Assembly: GCF_000745005.1 (NCBI RefSeq)
Contig: NZ_JQNB01000001.1
Location: 1,853,501 to 1,917,500, forward strand
Direction: 5' to 3'
Source: Luteibacter sp. 9135
GTDB taxonomy: Bacteria > Pseudomonadota > Gammaproteobacteria > Xanthomonadales > Rhodanobacteraceae
Length of the DNA stretch: 64,000 bases
Part shown: positions 27,069 to 36,808 of the stretch, piece after piece
Position numbering within the stretch: the stretch's first letter is position 1
Layout of the letters: each line of letters starts with the position of its first letter
The notes under the pieces: generated by a model
The model's database searches: none
Seen by the model: only the letters and a program-made list of their open reading frames with translations
What the model was told of the DNA's origin: nothing
Position numbers and translations under genes: made by a program

Positions 27069-28049
27069 ATGAAACTCGCTTCGTTGAAGGAAGGCGGCCG
27101 CGACGGCACGCTCATCGTCGTCAGCCGCGACCTGTCGCGTGCCGTGAAGGCCTCGGGCATCGCGGCCACCCTGCAGGCGGCGCTGGACGATTGGAACACC
27201 CTGGCGCCGCGCCTCAACGCGCTGTCCGAAGACCTCAATGAGGGCACGGCGGACGGTGCGTTCGCGCTCGACATGGCGCGGTTGGCCGCACCGCTGCCGC
27301 GTGCGTACGAGTTCGTGGACGGCAGTGCCTACCTGCCGCACGTGGAGCGTGTTCGTCGCGCCCGCGGCGCCGAAGTGCCAGCCTCGTTCTACACCGACCC
27401 GCTGATGTACCAGGCCACCAGCGCCGGTTTCCTCGGTCCGCGCGATCCCGTGGCCGTGCCCAGCGAGGATTTCGGCATCGACCTGGAAGCCGAGGTGCTG
27501 GTCGTCACCGATGATGTGCCCATGGGCGTGACGCCCGCGCAGGCCGGCGGCCACATCCAGCTGGTAGGGCTGGTCAACGATGTCTCGCTGCGTGGCCTCA
27601 TTCCCGGCGAACTGGCCAAGGGCTTCGGCTTCGTCCAGTCCAAGCCGCGCTCCGCGCTGTCCCCGGTGTTCGTCACTCCCGACGAGCTGGGCGACGCCTG
27701 GAAGGACGACAAGCTGCACCTGCCCATGCGCACCTGGATCAACGGCCAGTGGTTCGGTGAAGCCGAGTGCGGCGTGGACATGCAGTTCGATTTCTCGCAG
27801 CTGGTTGCGCATGTGGCGAAGACCCGCCCGCTGACCGCTGGCACGCTGGTGGGCTCGGGCACCATCGCCAATGAGGACACGGGCAAGGGTGCTTCCTGTC
27901 TGGCCGAGCAGCGCACGGTGGAGACCCTGCGCGACGGTAGCCCGAGTACACCGTTCCTGTCGTTCGGGGATACGGTGAAGATCGACGTGGTCGACCAGGC
28001 TGGCGTCAGTATCTTCGGGGCGATCGAGCAGGTTATTCAGCAAGCCTGA
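27069..28049 (+). CDS. fahA: Fumarylacetoacetate hydrolase family protein
   Basis: 326 residues, last step of tyrosine breakdown: fumarylacetoacetate to fumarate and acetoacetate. The C-terminal hydrolase domain has FGIDLEAEVLVVTDDVP, the metal-binding E-x-E region, then VNDVSLR and GSGTIAN. It is 17 bp after hmgA and clearly co-transcribed. The isomerase needed between them (maiA) is 16 kb away. Followed by a strong terminator. Confidence 0.92.
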   Translation: MKLASLKEGGRDGTLIVVSRDLSRAVKASGIAATLQAALDDWNTLAPRLNALSEDLNEGTADGAFALDMARLAAPLPRAYEFVDGSAYLPHVERVRRARGAEVPASFYTDPLMYQATSAGFLGPRDPVAVPSEDFGIDLEAEVLVVTDDVPMGVTPAQAGGHIQLVGLVNDVSLRGLIPGELAKGFGFVQSKPRSALSPVFVTPDELGDAWKDDKLHLPMRTWINGQWFGEAECGVDMQFDFSQLVAHVAKTRPLTAGTLVGSGTIANEDTGKGASCLAEQRTVETLRDGSPSTPFLSFGDTVKIDVVDQAGVSIFGAIEQVIQQA

Positions 28050-28071
28050 GCGGTAACCTGAGCTGCACCTT

Positions 28072-28107
28072 AAAAAAAACCCCGCACGGTGACGTGCGGG
28101 GTTTTTT
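28072..28107 (+). terminator. Intrinsic terminator after fahA
   Basis: GC stem AACCCCGCAC/GTGCGGGGTT with a short loop, preceded by eight A and followed by six T. It can work in both directions, serving fahA and, from the other side, gap. Confidence 0.92.
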
Positions 28108-28115
28108 CATAGGCA

Positions 28116-28139
28116 TCGCGCGCATCGCGCGCTCCTACA
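28116..28139. repeat. Single REP arm, copy E
   Basis: One unpaired copy (core GCGCATCGCGCGCTCCTAC) with small changes from the other sites. It lies between the fahA terminator and the gap stop, with no inverted partner nearby. Confidence 0.75.
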
Positions 28140-28153
28140 TGGGCGTTTTGGCC

Positions 28154-29170
28154 TTATTTGGCGGCCATCAGCGCCTTGGTCATGTCCAGCATGCGGTTGG
28201 AGAAGCCCCACTCGTTGTCGTACCACGAGAGGACCTTCACCAGGGTGCCTTCCATCACGCGCGTCTGCGTCGAGTCGTAGATCGACGAGTGCGGGTTGTG
28301 GTTGAAGTCGATCGACACCAGCGGCGCGCTGTTCACGGCCAGGATGCCCTTCATGGCGCCGTTGGCGGCTTCATGGATGGCAGCGTCGATCTCTTCCTTG
28401 GTCGTCGCGCGTGCGGCGGTGAAGGTCAGGTCGACCACGGACACGTTGATGGTCGGCACGCGCATGGCGAAGCCGTCCAGCTTGCCGTTGAGTTCCGGCA
28501 GCACCAGGCCTACCGCCGCGGCGGCGCCGGTCTTGGTCGGGATCTGGCTGTGCGTGGCGCTACGGGCGCGGCGCAGGTCCGAGTGGTAGACGTCGGTCAG
28601 CACCTGGTCGTTGGTGTAGGCGTGGATCGTGGTCATCAGACCGTGCACGATGCCGATCTTCGTGTGCAGCACCTTGGCCAGCGGCGCCAGGCAGTTGGTG
28701 GTGCAGGACGCGTTGGAGATGACTTCGAGCTTCGAGGTGAGCTTGTCGTCGTTGACGCCCATGACGAAGGTGCCGTCCACGTCCTTGTCGCCGGGCGCGG
28801 AGATGATCACTTTCTTGGCGCCGCCGGCGATGTGCGCGCTGGCCTTGGCCTTGGAGGTGAAGAAGCCGGTGGACTCCAGCACCACGTCGACGCCGTGCTC
28901 GCCCCAGGGCAGCTTGGACGGATCGCGCTCGGCGAAGACCTTGATCCGGTCGCCGTTGACGATCAGGTCGCCGTTGTCGACCGAGACTTCACCGGGGAAA
29001 CGGCCGTGGGCCGTGTCGTACTGGGTGAGGTGGGCGTTGGTTTCCGCGTTGCCGAGATCGTTGATCGCGACGATCTGGATGTCCTGGCCGTTCTTCTTCG
29101 ACTCATAGAGCGAGCGCAGGATGTTGCGACCGATGCGACCGTAACCGTTGATGGCGACCTTGATGGTCAT
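28154..29170 (-). CDS. gap: Glyceraldehyde-3-phosphate dehydrogenase
   Basis: 338 residues, cytoplasmic tetramer oxidising glyceraldehyde 3-phosphate with NAD+. It has the Rossmann start [16 protein letters not shown], the catalytic Cys in [12 protein letters not shown], and the end [15 protein letters not shown]. The ATG at 29170 is the standard start. Divergent from the S1/P1 nuclease gene. Confidence 0.97.
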   Translation of the reverse strand: MTIKVAINGYGRIGRNILRSLYESKKNGQDIQIVAINDLGNAETNAHLTQYDTAHGRFPGEVSVDNGDLIVNGDRIKVFAERDPSKLPWGEHGVDVVLESTGFFTSKAKASAHIAGGAKKVIISAPGDKDVDGTFVMGVNDDKLTSKLEVISNASCTTNCLAPLAKVLHTKIGIVHGLMTTIHAYTNDQVLTDVYHSDLRRARSATHSQIPTKTGAAAAVGLVLPELNGKLDGFAMRVPTINVSVVDLTFTAARATTKEEIDAAIHEAANGAMKGILAVNSAPLVSIDFNHNPHSSIYDSTQTRVMEGTLVKVLSWYDNEWGFSNRMLDMTKALMAAK

Positions 29171-29343
29171 GTGCAGCCTCCGGGTGGGATTTGCTAACGA
29201 GGTAAGGGCAGGTGGCGTAAACCTCCATGGTAGCGGAAGGTCGCGGGGGCCGGCTTGCTGCACCGCCGCGATTTGTCATCCGTGTGCCCGGCCGGCTGTG
29301 GCACACTTGGGCGTTCGCCCCGTCCGGAAACGTTTACCTGTCC

Positions 29344-30168
29344 ATGAACGCCGTTCATAAGCGCCGCACCATCGCCACCCTGCTGGCCCTCGCCCTCCCG
29401 GCCTTCGCCAGCGTCCATGCCTGGGGCGACATCGGCCACCGGATCGTCGCCGAACTGGCCTGGCGCCAGCTGGACCCCACCGCCAAGGCGGAAATCCAGC
29501 GCCTGCTCGGGGAAACCGGCAGCGCCGATCCCCTGCCGGACATCGCCAGCTGGCCCGATCGGCTCCGCGACGACCCCGCCACCAAGGCGCTGGGCAAGGC
29601 CACCGGACCGCTGCACTACATGGATTTCGTGGACGGCAAATGCCATTACGTGCCCGCCCGCGATTGCGCGGACGGAAAATGCGTCGTGGGTGGCCTCGAG
29701 AAGTACGTCGCCATCCTGGGCGACCGCCATAAGTCGCAGGCCGAGCGCGCCGAGGCGCTGAAGTTCGTCGTCCATTTCGTGGGCGACGTGCACCAGCCGC
29801 TGCACGCCGGCAACCGTGACGACAAGGGCGGCAACGACTACCAGGTGCAGTTCGACGGCAAGGGCACCAACCTGCACAGCGTGTGGGACTCGAAGATGCT
29901 CTACACCCGCGACCTGAAATGGCCCGCCTACGCCGATCGCCTGGCCGCGCAGGGGCCGGTGCAGCTGCCGAAGCCGCAGGCACCGCTGGACAATCCCTAC
30001 GCCCAGTGGGCCGAGGAATCCTGCGCGATCGTGGCCACCGACGGCTTCTATCCCGACTCGCACACCATCGACGACGCCTACGTGGCGAAGCAGCTCCCGG
30101 TCGCGGAGACCCGCCTGCGCGAGGCAGGCAAGCGTCTCGCCGACCTGCTCAACAAGACGCTGGACTGA
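29344..30168 (+). CDS. S1/P1-type nuclease, exported
   Basis: 274 residues. A signal peptide ends at SVHA, so the mature protein begins with Trp (WGDIGHRIVAELA); in P1 nuclease this N-terminal Trp binds zinc. Other zinc ligands fit: the HYMD motif, VHFVGDVHQPLHAG and LHSVWDSKML. It is predicted to cut single-stranded DNA and RNA in the periplasm or outside the cell, perhaps to scavenge phosphate and nucleosides. It precedes pyk by 36 bp and may share its promoter. Confidence 0.92.
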   Translation: MNAVHKRRTIATLLALALPAFASVHAWGDIGHRIVAELAWRQLDPTAKAEIQRLLGETGSADPLPDIASWPDRLRDDPATKALGKATGPLHYMDFVDGKCHYVPARDCADGKCVVGGLEKYVAILGDRHKSQAERAEALKFVVHFVGDVHQPLHAGNRDDKGGNDYQVQFDGKGTNLHSVWDSKMLYTRDLKWPAYADRLAAQGPVQLPKPQAPLDNPYAQWAEESCAIVATDGFYPDSHTIDDAYVAKQLPVAETRLREAGKRLADLLNKTLD

Positions 30169-30204
30169 TCCGCGTCCCGAATTCGAAGACAAGGTAGATA
30201 CACA

Positions 30205-31674
30205 ATGACCGATATCCAGGTTCGCCGCACCAAGATCGTCGCCACCCTCGGTCCCGCCACCGACGCGCCGGGCATGCTTGAGAAAATCCTCGAAGAGGGC
30301 GTGGACATCGTCCGCCTCAACCTGTCCCATGGCGTGCCGGACGACCACCGCGCCCGCGCCGCCGCCGTGCGCGCCGCCGCCGAGAAGGTCGGCCGCGAGG
30401 TCGGCATCCTGGCCGATCTGCAGGGCCCGAAGATCCGCATCGAGAAGTTCGCCGACGGCCCGATCGACCTCCTGGCCGGCGACAGCTTCACGCTCGATTG
30501 CCGTCCGGATGCGCCGGCCGGCACCCAGACCCATGTGGGCGTGAGCTATTACGACCTGCCCCGGGACGTGGTGCCGGGCGACGTGCTGCTGCTGGACGAT
30601 GGCCTTATCGCCTTGTCGGTACTGGAAATTTCGGGTTCCGAAATCCGCACCCGCGTCGTCATCGGCGGTCGCCTGTCCGCGCGCAAGGGCTTGAATCGCC
30701 AGGGCGGCGGCCTCAGCGTCTCGGCGCTCTCCGACAAGGATCGCAACGACATCAAGCTGGCCGCCGAGATGGGCGCCGATTTCCTCGCCGTATCGTTCGT
30801 GCGCTGCGCCGACGATCTCCACGAGGCCCGCCGCCTCATGCGCGAAGCCGGTGGCGATGCCGCCATCGTCTCCAAGATCGAGCGCGCCGACGCCATCCCG
30901 GTGCTGGGCGAGATCATCGATGCCTCCGACGTGGTCATGGTCGCCCGTGGTGACCTGGGCGTGGAAATCGGCGATGCCGAGCTGCCGGGCCTGCAGAAGA
31001 AGATCATCCGCGAGTCCGTGCAGCGCAACCGCTCGGTGATCACCGCCACGCAGATGCTGCAGTCGATGGTGCGCGCGCCCATCCCCACCCGCGCCGAGGT
31101 GCTGGACGTGGCCAACGCGGTGATCGACGGCACCGACGCCGTCATGCTCTCGGAAGAGACGGCGGCCGGTGCCCATCCGGACAAGGCCGTGGCCGCCATG
31201 CGCCGCATCTGCCTGGGCGCCGAGCGCCAGTTCGAGCCGCGTGGCGACCTGCGTCCGGACGTGCAGTCGCTGGACCGCAGCGATCAGGCCATTGCGCTGG
31301 CCGCCATGTCGCTCGCCGCCCAGGTGGGTGTGCGCGCGATCGTGGCGCTGACCGAGTCCGGTGCCACCGCGCAGTGGCTGTCGCGCTATCGCTTTGCGGT
31401 GCCGATCTACGCCATGTCCCCTTCGGACATGGCCCGCCGCCGCATGCTGATGCTGCGCGACGTGCAGCCGGTGGACTTCGAGCAGGGCAACCTCGACCCC
31501 GCTCACACCGCCCGCGCGGCGCTCCAGCACCTGTTCGCGCTGGGCAAGCTGGTCAAGGGCGACCGCGTCATCCTGACGCACGGCGACCACATCGGCCGCG
31601 GCGGTGGCACCAACACGCTGAAGCTGCTGGTCGTCGGCGACGACGGCATCGCCGACAGCCTGCGCGACCTCTGA
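30205..31674 (+). CDS. pyk: Pyruvate kinase
   Basis: 489 residues. It begins with RRTKIVATLGPATDAPG, has the active-site Lys region IVSKIERADAI and the MVARGDLGVEIG signature, and ends with a C-terminal domain (MSPSDMARRRMLMLRDVQPVDF, HGDHIGRGGGTNTLK). It forms pyruvate and ATP from phosphoenolpyruvate. The ATG at 30205 follows an AAGGT site. The long plus-strand gene order with the nuclease and aldolase is loose, with a hairpin after the stop. Confidence 0.97.
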   Translation: MTDIQVRRTKIVATLGPATDAPGMLEKILEEGVDIVRLNLSHGVPDDHRARAAAVRAAAEKVGREVGILADLQGPKIRIEKFADGPIDLLAGDSFTLDCRPDAPAGTQTHVGVSYYDLPRDVVPGDVLLLDDGLIALSVLEISGSEIRTRVVIGGRLSARKGLNRQGGGLSVSALSDKDRNDIKLAAEMGADFLAVSFVRCADDLHEARRLMREAGGDAAIVSKIERADAIPVLGEIIDASDVVMVARGDLGVEIGDAELPGLQKKIIRESVQRNRSVITATQMLQSMVRAPIPTRAEVLDVANAVIDGTDAVMLSEETAAGAHPDKAVAAMRRICLGAERQFEPRGDLRPDVQSLDRSDQAIALAAMSLAAQVGVRAIVALTESGATAQWLSRYRFAVPIYAMSPSDMARRRMLMLRDVQPVDFEQGNLDPAHTARAALQHLFALGKLVKGDRVILTHGDHIGRGGGTNTLKLLVVGDDGIADSLRDL

Positions 31675-31682
31675 TCGACCCG

Positions 31683-31722
31683 CCGCGGACGCATGCCTCA
31701 TACGCAGCGCATGCGTCCGCGG
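31683..31722. terminator. Perfect 14-bp inverted repeat after pyk
   Basis: CCGCGGACGCATGC (31683-31696) pairs with 31709-31722 around a 12-nt loop. No T run follows. It lies 9 bp after the pyk stop and probably ends or stabilises the pyk transcript. Confidence 0.55.
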
Positions 31723-31760
31723 GGTTAAACTCGACGCCCTGGTTACCTACCGAGGGCGTC

Positions 31761-32207
31761 ATGATCCGTATCTCTTCCCGCACCGGCGCCATTGCCGCCG
31801 CCGTCCTCCTCCTGGCCGCGGGCACCGCCCAGGCGCAGAACCTCCGCCGCGTCGCTCCGGAGCGACTGACCGGCTACTGGTACCTCACCAACAAGTCCGT
31901 CAGCCCCGATGTGCCGAACACCGGCAAGAACCTCAACCAGCCGACCTGCGTCGCCGTCAGCTACATGATCGGCTCGGACGGTCGCACGCAGAATGCACGG
32001 ATCGAGAAGGTCGAACCCCAGGGTGACCTCGGCCAGGTCGGCGTCAGCATCGTCAAGCAACTGGTCTACGTGAAGGGCAACCAGAACGGCACGGCCGTGC
32101 CCGTGCAGACCTACTACGTCACCGGGTTCAACCTTCCGGAAGACCCCGCCGCCAAGGCTGCCCTCCTGGCCAAGTGCAAGCTGCCGGGTTACGACCAGAC
32201 CAGTTGA
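31761..32207 (+). CDS. Exported protein with a TonB C-terminal-like fold
   Basis: 148 residues with a signal peptide ending at AQAQ (about residue 30). The mature part, with VAVSYMIGSDGRTQNARIEKVEPQGD and the following SIVKQLVYVKG, resembles the C-terminal domain of TonB-like energy transducers, but there is no N-terminal membrane anchor or Pro-rich spacer, so classic energy transduction is unlikely. It also contains two Cys that could pair. The role is unknown. Transcribed between pyk and the aldolase gene. Confidence 0.6.
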   Translation: MIRISSRTGAIAAAVLLLAAGTAQAQNLRRVAPERLTGYWYLTNKSVSPDVPNTGKNLNQPTCVAVSYMIGSDGRTQNARIEKVEPQGDLGQVGVSIVKQLVYVKGNQNGTAVPVQTYYVTGFNLPEDPAAKAALLAKCKLPGYDQTS

Positions 32208-32313
32208 TCGCATCGCACAACGGCATTCGCGGCGCGCAGCCCTATACTCCGCCGGTTTCAGTCATCGCTTCGCCCCTGAAAAAGGGGCATACCACTACCA
32301 TCATGGAGTTGTC

Positions 32314-33339
32314 ATGAGCATCGAAAACCTCGAACAGATCGCGCAGGCGATGGTCGCCCCGGGCAAGGGCATCATCGCCATCGACGAGTCGACCAACACC
32401 ATCAAGAAGCGTTTCGACAGCGTCGGCATCGAGAACACCGAGGAAAACCGGCGCGCCTACCGCGAGCTGCTGCTCACGACGCCCAACCTGGGCGACCATA
32501 TCTCCGGCGCCATCCTGTTCGACGAGACGATCCGCCAGAAGACCAAGGACGGCGTGCCGTTCACCGAGATCATGAAGAAGAACGGCATCATCCCGGGCAT
32601 CAAGGTCGACAAGGGCCCGGTGCCGCTGGCGGGTTTCCCGGGCGACGTGATCACCGAAGGTCTGGATGGCCTGCGCGAGCGCCTGAAGGAATATGCCCAG
32701 CTCGGCGCCCAGTTCGCCAAGTGGCGCGCCGTGATCAACATCACCGACGACAACCCGAGCTCCACGGCCATCGAGGCCAACGCCCATGCGCTGGCCCGCT
32801 ACGCGGCCCTGTGCCAGGAAGCCGGCATCGTGCCGATGGTCGAGCCGGAAGTGGTGATGGACGGCGCCGACAGCACGCACGACCTCGAGGTCAGCTACGA
32901 AGTGCACGAAGCCGTGCTGCGTAGCCTGTTCAACGCCCTCTACGAGCAGAACGTCATGCTCGAAGGCACCATCCTCAAGATCAGCATGGTGATCCCGGGC
33001 AAGAACGCCCCGGAAGAAAGCCAGGTCGATGCCGAGGACGTGGCCGATGCTACCGTCCGCGTCCTCAAGACCACGGTGCCGGCGACGCTGCCGGGCATCG
33101 TGTTCCTCTCCGGCGGCCAGGAAGACACCCAGGCCACCGAGAACCTCAACGAGATCAACAAGCTCGGCCCGCACCCGTGGCCGGTCAGCTTCTCGTACGG
33201 CCGTGCCATGCAGGCGGAAGCCCTCGCGCTGTGGGCCAAGGATATCAAGGGCAACGTGGCCGCCGCCCAGAAGATCGTGCTGGAGCGGGCCAAGGAGAAC
33301 GGCGAGGCCGCGCTGGGTCGCTGGAAAAAGCACGCCTAA
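32314..33339 (+). CDS. fba: Fructose-bisphosphate aldolase, class I
   Basis: 341 residues. Class I is shown by GKGIIAIDESTNTIKKRF near the N-terminus, FDETIRQ, and the Schiff-base Lys in GTILKISMVIPG, rather than the metal-binding His set of class II. It splits fructose 1,6-bisphosphate. Many gammaproteobacteria use class II, whereas class I of this kind is common in xanthomonads. The ATG at 32314 is preceded by a weak GGAG site. A strong terminator follows. Confidence 0.95.
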   Translation: MSIENLEQIAQAMVAPGKGIIAIDESTNTIKKRFDSVGIENTEENRRAYRELLLTTPNLGDHISGAILFDETIRQKTKDGVPFTEIMKKNGIIPGIKVDKGPVPLAGFPGDVITEGLDGLRERLKEYAQLGAQFAKWRAVINITDDNPSSTAIEANAHALARYAALCQEAGIVPMVEPEVVMDGADSTHDLEVSYEVHEAVLRSLFNALYEQNVMLEGTILKISMVIPGKNAPEESQVDAEDVADATVRVLKTTVPATLPGIVFLSGGQEDTQATENLNEINKLGPHPWPVSFSYGRAMQAEALALWAKDIKGNVAAAQKIVLERAKENGEAALGRWKKHA

Positions 33340-33358
33340 CCCGATCCTGAACGAACGA

Positions 33359-33393
33359 GAAGAGGCGCCCTCAGGGGCGCCTCTTTTTTTTTG
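33359..33393 (+). terminator. Intrinsic terminator after the aldolase gene
   Basis: GAGGCGCC stem closed by GGCGCCTC with a short loop, then nine T. One of the clearest intrinsic terminators in the window. Confidence 0.93.
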
Positions 33394-33418
33394 GGGTACC
33401 GCCGTTAACTGATGGAAT

Positions 33419-33481
33419 CCACATATTCGGCAACTTTGTTCAGTTCCTTGCCGTATATGTGGCAGTCCCCAGCCTGGGGAC
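33419..33481. promoter_or_regulatory. Two hairpins upstream of the metalloprotease gene
   Basis: CCACATATTCGGCAA (33419-33433) pairs with 33448-33462 at 14 of 15 positions around a 14-nt loop, and a second small stem GTCCCC/GGGGAC follows (33465-33481). They lie 50-110 bp before the start codon and could be an operator or part of the 5' leader. AT-rich compared with the surrounding sequence. Confidence 0.3.
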
Positions 33482-33532
33482 GGCGGGTCTTCTTCCTTGA
33501 AGCCCGATCCAGCGGCAGCGGAGAACGGCTCG

Positions 33533-35773
33533 ATGAATCGTAAGAAAGGGACCGCCTGGGCGGTGGTCATGGGTACCCTGGCACTGGCCGGGGTCATGGT
33601 TTGGCAGGCGTCAGGCGCGACCGATCCCGGTAGTCGTCCCCCCATCGCTTTCGCGTCACCGGCCGCAGCCGCTTCCGTCGTAGCGCCCATCGTATCGACA
33701 CCGCTTCGCCCCCTGGCTGCGAACGCCGCCCCCGGCGCCGCCGGCTCGGCCATGACGTCGTCCGCCCATGCGACCGCGCCGACGGGCGAGCTGTTCTCGT
33801 ATTCGGCGACGGAGACGCCCCGCCGGGAAGGGCCGTACACCTACTATCCGGTCGATATCGACGTGGACCAGGTGCTCGCCTCCGCTCTGTCGGGCCACCT
33901 CGCGTTCACTGCGCCGGACGGCTCGCAGGTCGCCCTGGATTACGACAGGCACATCACCCACGAGGACGGGAACTGGACCTGGGTCGGCCGCAAGGACGGG
34001 GGTACGACGGGCCAGGACGCCGTGATCACCTTCGGTCCCGATGCCACCTACGGCGTGTTGCCGTCGTCGAACGGGCAGCAATTGCGCATCGCCACGCTCG
34101 GCGGCAAGACCTACGTGAGCAGCGCGCCTTTCAGCCAGCTGCAGCAAGGCATTCGTGCCGGTGGCGATACGGTGGTCAAGGCGGCCGACGAGGCCGCCGA
34201 GACGACCGGATCGCAGGCACCCGTCACGGCCGCGGCCTCCTCGTCGACCGCGGCGCCCGTCGACGTCCTGATCGGCTACTCCAGCGGCTATCGCGCGTAC
34301 CTGGGCAGCGCCTCGGCGGTGACGACGCGCCTGACCAACCTGATCGACGTGGCCAACCGCGGCCTGGCCAACTCAGGTGTCACCACCGCCTCGTTTCGCC
34401 TGGTCGGTAGCCTGGAAGTGAACTACGCGGACAATACGGACAACGGCACGGCGCTGAGCGACCTGGCCTCGACCTCGGCGTCCTCGCCGCTGGCGGCCGT
34501 GCGCGCCGCCCGCAAGCAGTACGGTGCCGACCTGGTGTCCTTCATGCGCCGCTATGCCTCGGGCCAGAACGGCTGCGGCCTGGCCTATATTCCGCAGGCC
34601 CCCTACAACACCAATGGCCGCGACCAGACGTTCTCGGTCGTTGGCGACGGCAGCATCGACCTGGGCGGTGGCAGCTACTCGTATTGCCCGGATACTTCGC
34701 TGGCCCACGAGATGGGTCACAACCTGGGCGCGCAGCACAACACGCAGACCAACTCGACCGGCGCGCTGTATCCGTACTCGTACGGCTACCGGAACGACAG
34801 CGCCAACTTCTACGACATCATGTCGTACGGCCAGAGCGGCCAGGAAGCCGAGCTCATGTACTCGACGCCTGATGTGTCCACCTGCAAGGGCCTGCCCTGC
34901 GGTGTGGCCAATGCCGCGGACGTGGCGCGCACGTTCCGCGAGACCATGGTGACCGCCATGAATTTCCGCGCGACCGTGGTCGCCGATCCGACCTCGAATG
35001 CGCCAGGCCAGTTGACTCTGGCGAACGGCACGGGTCGCTGCCTCGATGTGTCCAACGGCAGCACCAATAACGGCGCTCCCATGCAGATGTGGGCCTGCAA
35101 CGGGTTGCGGCAGCAGCAGTGGGGTTCCGCGGCGGATACGCGTGCCTTGTACAGTCTGGGTACCTCGATGGTGCTGGATGCGGCCAACTTCGGCACCAGC
35201 AACGGCACGCCGCTCCAGCTGTGGAGCGAAGCATCGACATCGAATCAGTCCTGGACTTTCACGCATGCGTCGCTCGTCACCAACGGGGGCCGAGTGGTAG
35301 ACGGGATCGACTTCGGCAGCGCCAACGGCACGCTGTTCCAGTTGTATGACGACGGCGGCACGTCGAATCAGCGCTTTACTTTCGATCCGTCCGTCGGTGA
35401 GTTGATCAGCGATATGGGGCGCTGCCTCGATGTGCAAGGCTACGGTACGTCCAACGGCACGCGCGTCCAACTGTGGGACTGCAATCACACCGATAACCAG
35501 AAGTGGAAGCTGGGCCCGAACGGCAGCATAGTGGGCTACGGCGGCAACTGTCTTGAGGCGGCTGATGGCGGCACGGCGAACGGCACGGTCGTCCGCATGT
35601 GGCAATGCAATGCCCAGCCCAACCAGAAATGGCGCATCCGCGGCGAAGTCCGCGGCACGCAGAGCAATCTCTGCCTCGACGACCCGTCCGGCGGCCAGAA
35701 CAACGGCTCGCGCCTGCAGCTGTACGCCTGCCTGGGCAACGACCACCAGCGTTGGGAATACCAGCCCAACTGA
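33533..35773 (+). CDS. Secreted metzincin metalloprotease with ricin-type lectin domains
   Basis: 746 residues. A signal peptide (WAVVMGTLALAGVMVWQASGA) leads into a propeptide of about 220 residues, then a reprolysin-like catalytic domain with HEMGHNLGAQH at 392-402 (zinc His392, 396, 402; Glu393) and a Met-turn (YDIMSYG). The last 260 residues hold beta-trefoil ricin-B-like repeats with the QxW series (QQQW, NQSW, NQKW, HQRW), which bind sugars. It is expected to be an extracellular protease targeted to glycosylated surfaces. The ATG at 33533 has GGAG in front. Transcribed alone, ending at a terminator. Confidence 0.92.
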   Translation: MNRKKGTAWAVVMGTLALAGVMVWQASGATDPGSRPPIAFASPAAAASVVAPIVSTPLRPLAANAAPGAAGSAMTSSAHATAPTGELFSYSATETPRREGPYTYYPVDIDVDQVLASALSGHLAFTAPDGSQVALDYDRHITHEDGNWTWVGRKDGGTTGQDAVITFGPDATYGVLPSSNGQQLRIATLGGKTYVSSAPFSQLQQGIRAGGDTVVKAADEAAETTGSQAPVTAAASSSTAAPVDVLIGYSSGYRAYLGSASAVTTRLTNLIDVANRGLANSGVTTASFRLVGSLEVNYADNTDNGTALSDLASTSASSPLAAVRAARKQYGADLVSFMRRYASGQNGCGLAYIPQAPYNTNGRDQTFSVVGDGSIDLGGGSYSYCPDTSLAHEMGHNLGAQHNTQTNSTGALYPYSYGYRNDSANFYDIMSYGQSGQEAELMYSTPDVSTCKGLPCGVANAADVARTFRETMVTAMNFRATVVADPTSNAPGQLTLANGTGRCLDVSNGSTNNGAPMQMWACNGLRQQQWGSAADTRALYSLGTSMVLDAANFGTSNGTPLQLWSEASTSNQSWTFTHASLVTNGGRVVDGIDFGSANGTLFQLYDDGGTSNQRFTFDPSVGELISDMGRCLDVQGYGTSNGTRVQLWDCNHTDNQKWKLGPNGSIVGYGGNCLEAADGGTANGTVVRMWQCNAQPNQKWRIRGEVRGTQSNLCLDDPSGGQNNGSRLQLYACLGNDHQRWEYQPN

Positions 35774-35784
35774 TGGATAAAAGA

Positions 35785-35819
35785 AAAGGAGCCGCGACGG
35801 CGACGTCGCGGCTCCTTTG
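35785..35819. terminator. Bidirectional terminator between protease and barrel genes
   Basis: AAAGGAGCCGCGAC pairs perfectly with 35805-35818 around GGCGAC. The A- and T-rich ends let it stop both converging transcripts. Confidence 0.9.
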
Positions 35820-35850
35820 TTTTACGTGGATCTATATCTGGAACAGGTGC

Positions 35851-36585
35851 TTAGAAGCGGTATTCACCGGCAAGCGAAACGATGCCCGTGGAGCGCTTGA
35901 TACCGCGAGAGACTTCACCCGTGGCGTTGTTACGCACCTTGCCTGCGTCGGCGTGGAAGTAGTCATACGCCGCACCCACGCTGAAGTGCTCGTTGATGTC
36001 CCAACCGGTACCGACACCGCCGTACCAGCTGCCGCGGGAGGCGCTGCCGCCGCTCGAGAAGCCGAGGTCTTCGCTGACGCTGTTGTTGTAGTTCTGGTTG
36101 TTGTCGTTGGCGCGGAAGTAACCGCCGTGCGCGCTGAGGTACCAGCCCTGCACGAGGTTGATCTTGCCGTTCACACCGACCAACCAGCCGCGCAGCGCGT
36201 TGCGCGTGCCCTTCTGGTCGACGTCCTGGCCGTTCTCGAAGACGTTCTTCACGCGGTAGTTGCCCAGATCGGCATAACCGGCTTCAAGGCCGAGACCCAG
36301 ATCCGGGCCGACCTTCCAGCGGTAGCCGCCCAGCAGGCCGTAGCCCGTGCGACGGTCCTTGTTCCCCTTGAGGAAGTTGAAGCCACCATTGTTGCCGTCA
36401 CCGAAGCCACCGTTGTCGCTGCCGTTGGTACGGCCAGCCTGCGCGGCGATGAACCAGTTGCCGCTGCCCACGGACTGGCTGGGCTGGTAGTTGCCGCTGA
36501 CGGCGGTGTTGGAATCCTGTGCGAAAGCCGGAATGGCTGCAAACGAAACGCAAGAAACTGCAAGGGCAAGAGCTGCCTTTTTCAT
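35851..36585 (-). CDS. Outer-membrane beta-barrel protein
   Basis: 244 residues with a signal peptide (MKKAALALAVSCVSFAAIPAFA). The mature sequence alternates hydrophobic and polar residues (GYGLLGGYRWKV, LGLGLEAGYADLG, GWYLSAHGGYFR, SVGAAYDYFHADAG) and ends in EYRF, where a C-terminal Phe is the insertion signal. The fold fits a small eight-stranded barrel (OmpA/OmpX-like), of unknown specific role. Short Gly/Asn-rich turns suggest exposed loops. Its start region is preceded by GAGGAAT. Confidence 0.8.
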   Translation of the reverse strand: MKKAALALAVSCVSFAAIPAFAQDSNTAVSGNYQPSQSVGSGNWFIAAQAGRTNGSDNGGFGDGNNGGFNFLKGNKDRRTGYGLLGGYRWKVGPDLGLGLEAGYADLGNYRVKNVFENGQDVDQKGTRNALRGWLVGVNGKINLVQGWYLSAHGGYFRANDNNQNYNNSVSEDLGFSSGGSASRGSWYGGVGTGWDINEHFSVGAAYDYFHADAGKVRNNATGEVSRGIKRSTGIVSLAGEYRF

Positions 36586-36808
36586 GGGGTATTCCTCTTA
36601 TTGTCGGGGCGACCATCGTCGTGTGTGGGGAGGGGGCGACGACGGCTTGTCGCTATTAGAGGCCTTCGTACCTGAAGAAATTCAGAAACCAGTGTTAAAA
36701 CATTAAGGCTTGGTTAACTTCCCTGCCGTGGCATGAACGTCCACGACAAGCTCATGCCCGATGCGCGACAATCATGGTTTTTCCGCCCTTGCTAACTGGA
36801 GAATGCCG

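Noticed and set aside
29194..31701. An 835-codon open frame on the minus strand
   Set aside because: It is the antisense of pyk and the S1/P1 nuclease gene; the translation is His/Arg/Gly-rich without domains.
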